64,000 nt of DNA from Lamellibrachia satsuma (taxonomy: Eukaryota > Annelida > Polychaeta > Sabellida > Siboglinidae): positions 5,262,001-5,326,000 of the forward strand of contig BSQZ01000015.1 of assembly GCA_033239005.1 (NCBI GenBank), in the 5' to 3' direction. The notes below the pieces were generated by a model. The model saw only the letters and a program-made list of their open reading frames with translations. It did no database searches and was not told where the DNA came from. The position numbers and the translations under genes were made by a program. Of the stretch, positions 40,301 to 49,300 are shown in pieces; within the stretch, counting starts at the first letter, position 1, and each line of letters begins with the position of its first letter.

Positions 40301-43300
40301 GATTCGGGCAAGATTGCAGCAATCATTGACATGTCGCCACCGACAAGTGCCCAGGAACTGCAAAGCTTCCTTGGTATGGTAAACTACCCAGGACACTACA
40401 CGCCAGATCTCGCGAACACAACAGCACCCCTCCGTGATCTTATCAAGAAGGACAGTGTCTTTATGTGGGGCCCTGAGCATCAGAAAGCATTCAACAACGT
40501 GAAAGAAGCAATCACTGCAGCATCAACATTGGCTTACTTCGACTCCAGCAAGCCAGTCACCATACAGACAGACGCAAGTAAAAGGGGAATTGGCGTGACA
40601 CTTCTACAAAATGGACGACCAGTTGCATATGCAAGTAAGAGTCTGACAGAAACTGAAAGCAACTATTGCAACATTGAGCATGAAATGCTTGGTATTGTGT
40701 TCGGTCTCGAGCAATTCCATCATTACGCCTATGGATGCCATGTCACGTCGAAACGGACCATAAATCCCTGGAATCCACCATACACAAATCTGACAAATGC
40801 CCCACCAAGATTGATGAGAATGCTGCTACGTATACAGAAGTATGACTTCAAGTATGTGCCTGGAAAGGACATACCCATAGCAGATGGACTCTCACGTCTA
40901 CCCATTCACGGGGAAGAAATGCCAGAAATCAACGTGACTATTCACGACATCACTGGTGTTTCTGAATGAAGACTCGAAAAAATCAAGGAAGTGACAAAAT
41001 ACGATGAAATACTTCAAGTTCTAGCCGGACTGTAACCAATGGATGGCCGCAATACAGGAACCAATGTCCGGAAGACATTACGCCCTTCTGGAACTTCAGA
41101 GATGAGATTGTGATGTACAATGGAGTACTTCTGAAAGGAAACCGTGTCATCATACCTAAGAGCATGCAAGCCGAGGTATTGATGAAAATACACATGGGGC
41201 ACCAAGGCATAGAAAAATGCCGACTACGAGCACGCGATTCTGTGTTCTGGTGTGGAATCAGTGCAGACATTGACAACATGATCAAGACATGTGATGTATG
41301 TCAACACAACCAGACATCACAGCAAAGAGAAGAACTGATCCATATCGAAGCAACTCATCCATGGGAGATCATTGGTTCAGACATGTTCCACTGGAGAGGA
41401 GATGAATACCTGCTCGTTGTTGATTACTACAGCTCGTATCCCATCATCAGAAAGCTAAGTTCCACAACATCCAGTGCGATCGTAAGTAAGCTGAAGCTAA
41501 TATTCTCAGAATTTGGCATCCCAAATATCTTCATCAGTGACAATGCCAAGCAGTACGATTCAGAAAACTTCCGCAAATTTGAAGCCGACTACGACTTCAA
41601 GCATCAGACTAGCAGTCCTCGATACCCCCAATGCAATGGAAAGGCAGAACGATTCGTTGGCATAGTAAAGAAAACCCTGCAGAAAGCATACAAAGCCAGA
41701 GAGGATCCAGCCATCGCTCTTCAGTGCCTTCGTACAACACCTATCGAACCAGGAGTTCCATCACCTGCTGAGCTGTTGTTTGACCGCAAAATTCATTCAA
41801 ACTTGCCCATCATCAACACCATGAAAACCGGGAAAGCAAATTTCCACAAGAGAGAAAAGTGGCAACAGCAGTATAACCAACATACATGTTCACTGAAGGA
41901 AATGCACCGAGCTCAAAGTGTGAGAGTGCATGATCATGTGACAAAGAAATGGGAACCAGCCATAGTGAAAGAGAAGGTTGGCAAACCGAGGTCATACATA
42001 GTCACCACCAAATCTGGAGCTGAGTATCGTAGGAATCGGCGACACATAAAAACGACTGGAGAAACCTTCAAACTCCCAGATAGATGCCACGATGACGAGA
42101 ACACAGACGGAGAGCACGAAGCATTTAATCCAGATGAGCCAGTTACTTGTGAAGAACAGAGCAAGGGAAACGAATCAAGCCATGTGGCTGGACAAGCATG
42201 TGCTTACATCAGAGATATACCATACAAGAAAAGAGTGGGGAGATCTGTGCACCCACCAAACCATCTTGATGTCTAAAGTGTGCCATGACATTATGAGCCA
42301 GTGAGATATGAACTATATAATCTTAAGTCTTGACTAGTGTCTTAATCAAACGTACTTATATGTGACATTACATTCTAAATCATATCGTAGTTTAGTTCCT
42401 CGGTGTTACAGGTTCAGTTTACGCTCATGTTGATTGACATTAGCAGAGAACAGAATAAGAAGACTTGTTATAATTATGGACGATACACGTTAGCAGAGAA
42501 TGGATCAAGAAACGTGTTTTCTTAAGAAGGGAGATGTTATGATATATACTTGTGCTGCCACCCAGCGGACAATAAGGATATAAAAGACTTACAGTACTCT
42601 TCAACCAACCTCGTTGTGTTATTCACATTCATGGCTTATCCTGATATATGTTAAATTACACATTATACAAAGTGTGAGTATACAAAAAAATAACACGATA
42701 AAGACCTTGCTACTTTGCCTCTGCGAGCTGATGATGCAGCTTCTGATGATGATGAATACCTTCTGCCTGGGGGTAATGTTATTACTGCAGATGAAGTCGC
42801 CTCCTCGTCTTCATCAGATGATGAGTCGGCCCCAAGGCAAAGAACCACTACCAGGAATAGGCGGTGTGCCTCGACTCCTGCATTCAAATGACGAAAGGCT
42901 GAGCTGGATGTGGGTGATATTGAGAAGAATGTCACCTTTTCTACGCCAGATGAAGTTGGTACTGCTACAGTATTTCAAGAGATTATTTGATAAAAACATA
43001 ATTCAGATGATCGTGGATCAATTAAATTTACTCAGTACAAGAAACTGGACATTCTATAAACACGAACTGTAATGAAATGGCTGCCTTTATTTCAATTCTA
43101 CTTTACACTGGACTGGTAAAGATGTCGGCATTCATAGATTTTTGGGCAAAAGGTACACGTTTCGCGTCGATTGCTGATGCAATGACTTTGAAACGCTTTC
43201 AAAAATTACGGAGATTCATTCATTTCAATGACAACACGGAAGCAGGAAATTCGGATGATCGCTATTTCAAGATCCGACCTGTGGTGGAAATGGTGCGCAG

Positions 43301-46300
43301 GAACTTCCTTGCCATTGAGCATAAGGAACAATGTTCTGTTGATGAGATGATGCCATACAAGGGCACTAGGGCAGGCAATCTACGCCAGTAGATTCGCAGC
43401 AAACCCCATAAGTGGGGTTTGAAACTATTCATTCACGCTGGTGTAAGTGGAATTGTCTACGATTTCATAGCGTATGCTGGCAGGTCAACATTCAATCCTG
43501 ATGACTTCCCTGATGTGGAACTGAAACCAGGCCAAGGTGGTCAGGTGGCATTGGCATTGAGCCATTCAATTCCTGAACCTCGGAAGTCGAAGGTGTACAT
43601 TAATAATTTCTTCACTAGCTTTGAACTGATTTCGCACTTGAAATCAGCAGAGATTTACACCATCGGCACTATGTGTCTAAACCGACTGAGGAATGTTGAG
43701 ATGAAGGAGGCTTGCAAAGAAGCCTCGCAGCAGCTATGACTACAGGATGGATACGACCGCTGGCATCACTGTGGTAAAATGGCGTGACAACAAGGTGGTG
43801 ACACTGGCGAGTTCTTTCGTTGGTGTCCAGCCTCTCACAACCATGAAGCAGTACGACAAAGTTGCCAAGGCAAAAGTTGACGTGCCTGCGCCAAACATCA
43901 TCAAACAGTACAACATCCATATGGGTGGAGTAGATTTGGTGGACATGCTGATTGCTCTGTATCGCACTCCATTGAAAGCCAAGCGGTGGTACCTCGTGAT
44001 GTTCGGTCAAATGCTCGACATGTGTGTATGCAATGCCTGGCTTCTCTACAGAAGGGACGTCAAAGTACTGGAACAAGCCCAGCATATCCCTCTGAGGAAG
44101 TTTTGCACAGAAATTGCCTTCACATTGCAACATGCCGGCCAGGCAAAGTGAGGCAGGCCATCCTTGGAAGGTTCTGTGCCCACTGCCAAAATCCAGCATT
44201 GTGTCGCTCCTGGGCCTGTTGACGATGTGGGATATGATGGGATCGGATATTGGCCAGTACATGGATAGAAGGGGCGTTGTCAGCTTTGTCGAAAGGGATG
44301 GAGCCTCATGAAGTGCTCCAAATGCGACACGATGCTGTGATTCACAGCGGATAAGAACTGCTTTGTGGCGTTTGACAATCAGTGAAGCAATGACACATCA
44401 CATCATATAAATGATGTGCTAAATTAGTTAGCATAGTATATAAGTATCGTCTATGCTGCTTAGCAAGCATTTATGTTTTCATCATAACAGCTGTTCTGTT
44501 CTTGTTCAATTGCCTACTGTTCTGATACAATTTTAGATTGCACTCAGGAGAGCAGCCAGATTTTTCATAAATTCCCATAATGGGACTAAAAATTATGTTT
44601 GCCTAGATTTGACGCAAGGGCACCCTGGCTCCCTAGAATGTGTTCTTAATTGTGTTTTTAGTGGTTATGTGCTATTTGTATGAATGCATTTGTCAAAACT
44701 GCTTTACTTTATTTTTACATATATGTTGTCTTTTCTGCCCATAACCTGGCAATGTAGCCATTTGGGTAAAACTCATTATGTAAATAAAGATCACATGACC
44801 TAAAAATTTTTTTCCCATTTACTATCCATAAATTAGCATGTATATCAAATATAAGATTTTTTGGAGCACTATAACATAGCATGCCACTTAAAGGGTTAAA
44901 AAACAATTTGGTCGACATTTCATAAAATAAAAAATTTGCTACCATTTCAACAAATGTATGACACATTTTGTTAGATCCAAACTATCTTAAGGGTGTAGGA
45001 ATATTGGGTGAGGAATCAGAGCTAGGCACTCTAGCCATGAACATCTATTTGTACAAAACACCATGACAGAATTATATTTAGCCAGGCATAAAATAATTAC
45101 TGTATATTGTGCATAATCAAAGAAAGTATAGTGAGCCAAATTAATGCCTGCCTGCTCCACGCTGTGCATTGGAACAATATATTAATGGTTTTAAAATATT
45201 AGTATATACCAGATAAAAGTGCATGATTATGTTCAAATATTGTTAACTTGAATTTCTTTATTTTCCAAAACAATCAAAGATTATGTCATGCTGATAAAGT
45301 ATAGTAATGTAGCATGGACTTAAGGAGAAGTTGTTACTTTGTAGTCTCCTCTGGAACAGTAGCTTTTTTGAAAACAATGACGAGGGTCGAAATGAGTAAA
45401 CAAATGTAAGACATGCACAGAAACACTGTGTGGTTGAAAACCACGTAACTTCACTCATCGATCATGATGCGTGATAGCAGCTGAATCTAATTAACATCAA
45501 GGTGAACGAAATCACTGTCCACAAAGACTTCCCAAAGCCATTCCATGGCATAGAAAAGCCAAAGATGTTGCTAATCTAATTAACGTCAAGGTGAATGACA
45601 TCACTGTCCACAAAGACTTCCCAAAGCCATTCCATGGCATAGAAAAGCCAAAGATGTTGCTCCGAGAAGATGCACAGCCTGTATGTATGGGCCACATTGT
45701 TACATTTCAACCATATGTTAACAGTTTAAAAATATTATTAGATACCATAAAAATGTATATGATTATGTTCTAATGTTGTCAACTTCAATTTCTTTATTTT
45801 TCCATCAAAATCAAAGCATGCAAAGAAAGCACCATCACTAGACAACTGTAGCGATTTGGGGACCTTTGCTGGCAACTACAACATTTTGCAATGATTTGAT
45901 GACTGTCATTGACTGACATTTCATGACTGGATTTTACATTTCAACACCATGTTGAAATGTACTCTGAAACTTGGGGTACATTTGCCAGTATTCATCTACC
46001 CCTACTCACATCCCCAAACTTTGATTACAAATACTACCCGGCATCCTCCAGCATAATGACGATGTCAGTGTGAACAAAGATTTCAAGTGTGTGTTGTACA
46101 GTTACCCCCATGTTGGACATGCCTTTATGATATGATGCTTTAAACTACACATCGACTGGTTCCATGATGCAAAGCATCATGGTGACCTCGCCATCTTGTA
46201 TTAATAAAACATGCTTTGTATCTTAACATTCCTCTGTGGTTTATTATAAGCGACATAACACATGTATTTAGCATCATTACTGTGTCAGTGCTGCCTGCAA

Positions 46301-49300
46301 GAATGCTAATGTAATGTTTATGATTTATTCTAACATTTCATGATCTATTTGTTTACGTTATTGAAAATCAAAGAGGGGCATGGACGACAGTGTGTGTTCC
46401 CACCAAATAAATAAAAATAGTGCCAGGGTCATATTATCATGGAAAACAATGGTGCCAAAGGTGGGCTTATTGTCGTTGGTTTCTTTCTCAATAACAGCAG
46501 ATCCCCATAAATAATGATAATATTCATCCTTTGTATCTGTTAACACCATGCTCGTTTCCAAGTTGGTATCCCACATTCATATGCAAGCACTTCTTTCTAA
46601 TCACCCTGAGCTACAAGAGTGATGACGGCGGCAATGAAATAGAATATAAAACAATCATTCCTGTTAAAGGGCCATTCAAAATTATGTAACACCTTTTTCT
46701 GAAAAATTTAACACCCTTACCCTCATGTAATGCGACGTAACGCTGGACTGAACCCCCTCCGAAATTACATTACTGCCATCAGAGGCTGAACGTGCATGCT
46801 GTTCAAACACTATTATGTTAATAAACTAACACAGCAATGTTGCCATACTTGAGATGTGGCGGAACAGCATAAAACATCAACAAAGTGCTGACAGTTGTCA
46901 GTTCAAAAAAATCACACTGAAGGATATTTTGTGAGATCACATTGATTGATTATGAAAGAATTCCTCATTGACACACAGAGGGACCACTGGTCGTCGAAGA
47001 CAATGCATACACAGAGGGACCACTGGTTGTCGAAGACAATGCATACACAGAGGAACCACTGGTCGTCGAAGACAATGCATACACAGTGGGACCACTGGTT
47101 GTCGAAGACAATGCATACACAGAGAGACCACTGGTCGTTAAGACAATGCACACACATAGGGACCACTGGTCGTCGAAGACAATGCATACACAGAGGGACC
47201 ACTGTTTATCAAAGACAATACATACACAGAGGGACCACTGGTCATCGAAGACAATGCATACACAGAGGGACCACTGATCGTCAAAGACAATGGCGACACA
47301 CAGAGGGACCACTGGTAACACTGGACTGAACCCCCTCCGAAACTACATTACTGCCATCAGAGGCTGAACGTGCATGCTGTTCAAACACTATCATGTTAAT
47401 AAACTGACACAGTAACGTTGCCATACTTGAGATGTGGCGGAACAGCATAAAACATCAACAAAGTGCTGACGGTTGTCAGTTCAAATAAATCACACTGAAG
47501 GACATTTTGTGAGATCACATTGATTTATTATGAAAGAATTCCTCATTGCCCAGTTCCTGCAGGTGTTTAACGACATATCAGTTCACTAGTGGTTGTGCAA
47601 CACAGACACACACAGGGACCACTGGTCGTCGAAGACAATGCATACACAGAGGGACCACTGGTTGTCGAAGACAATGCATACACAGAGGAACCACTGGTCG
47701 TCGAAGACAATGCATACACAGTGGGACCACTGGTTGTCGAAGACAATGCATACACAGAGAGACCACTGGTCGTTAAGACAATGCACACACATAGGGACCA
47801 CTGGTCATCGAAGACAATGCATACACAGAGGGACCACTGGTCGTCGAAGACAATGCATACACAGAGGGACCACTGGTCGTCGAAGACAATGCATACACAG
47901 AGGGACCACTGGTCATTGAAGACAATGCATACACAGAGGGACCACTTGTTGTCAAAGACAATGGCGACACACAGAGGGACCACTAGTCGTCAAAGACAAT
48001 GGCGACACACAGAGGGACCACTGGTCGTCAAAGACTATGGCGACACACAGAGGGACCACTGGTTGTCAAAGACAATGGCGACACACAGAGGGACCACTGG
48101 TCGTCAAAGACAATGGCAACAAACAGAGGGACCACTGGTCGTCAAAGACAATGGCGACACACAGAGGGATCACTGGTTGTCAGAGGGAGAGGGACAGACT
48201 GGATAAGATTATAAAGGAGGCAGAAAGTGTCGTAGGCAAGAGACAGGACAGGTTTGACACATACTACCAGGGACGACTAACAAACAAACTCATTTGCCAG
48301 TTTTTGCCATCTGTATGGGCGACAGTAACCCTCATAATCGCAGTGGCAATGTACGATACTTCCATCAATTAAATGTGGAGAATATATCAATTCACTGAAA
48401 GCTGCATTGAATGCACAGTCTTGGGACACGGTTTTTAATTACAAAGATATTAATGAGGCTTACACATCTTTTCTAAATGACTTCATTGGGTTATATAACA
48501 GACACTGTCCACTTCGCCACGTTAACAACAGCAATAAGCTTGAACTTAAAAATCCTTGGCTTACAAATGGGCTAAAAAAATGCTTGTCGGAAAAAATAAA
48601 CAGTTTCTGTTGAATAGAAACCACAATACTGAATTGAGATATAAATTGTACAAAAATATATTAACAACAGTCATACGTTTCGCTAAAGGGAACTACTACA
48701 GTAAGCTATTGTCAGCTCAATGAGGTAATATATCACGCACTCGGAAAATTTTACGAAACATCATGGGTAAATCCCACATTGAGTACAAGTACCCTGTAAA
48801 AATTTAATTACAATGGTATTGTTGGTGATCAGCATATTATAGCGAACACATTTAATGAATATTTTACAAGCATTGGACCAGAGTTGGCAAGAGATAGAAA
48901 CTCCACCAGAAGTATCAGTGTTTGATTTACATGGGGAAACATAATGACTGTTCTATGTTTTTGACACCAACTGATAAAGAAGAAGTTATACGCACGGTAA
49001 ATAGTTACGGAAATAAATCTTCGACCACCTGCAATGGTGTCACGATGAAACTCGTAAAATTTTAAATGTATTTCCGAGCCTGTGACTCATATAATGTAAT
49101 CTGTTGTTCAAGTACTGCGTTTCCCATATGAGATGAAAATAGCTAAAATGACGCTGATCTCATGATCATTAAAACAGCACTAAACTCATCGTACAAAATC
49201 GACACTATCCTAATTGGTAAGTGCTGCTGTGTTACCACTTTCAACAGGAACCCTTTGGTGTATTCTTAATGTAAGAGCCTAAACAGAGCACAACACACCA

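Larger units (their letters stand above)
38244..42700 (+). mobile_element. Ty3/gypsy retrotransposon inside piggyBac, with LTRs and target-site duplication
   Basis: A 4457-bp element. LTRs 38244-38408 and 42535-42700 (165 and 166 bp) differ at only a handful of positions. AAGAC flanks it at 38239-38243 and 42701-42705. TGGTGTCAGATGGGATC follows the 5' LTR (primer-binding site) and AAGAAGGGAGA precedes the 3' LTR (polypurine tract). Order inside: gag, zinc knuckles, protease, start of RT, RNase H, integrase. The RT core is deleted near 40230-40260. Several frameshifts are present. The close LTR match implies a fairly recent insertion. Confidence 0.95.
37627..44895 (+). mobile_element. piggyBac-type transposon split by a gypsy insertion
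   Basis: The right end is GGCATGCCACTTAAAGGG-like sequence at 44877-44895 (on -, CCCTTTAAGTGGCATGC), followed by TTAA at 44896-44899, the piggyBac target site. An exact 18-bp inverted repeat, CCAAATGGCTACATTGCC, lies at 37754-37771 and (reverse) 44748-44765. Measured from the right end it is 130 bp inside, and TTAA occurs at 37623-37626, about 130 bp outside the left copy, so the left end is placed there by inference. The left terminal repeat itself is poorly preserved. Without the gypsy the element would be about 2.8 kb, normal for piggyBac. Confidence 0.7.

Noticed and set aside
46946..48206. 205-codon and other repetitive frames
   Set aside because: 36-bp satellite (12 codons) explains them.
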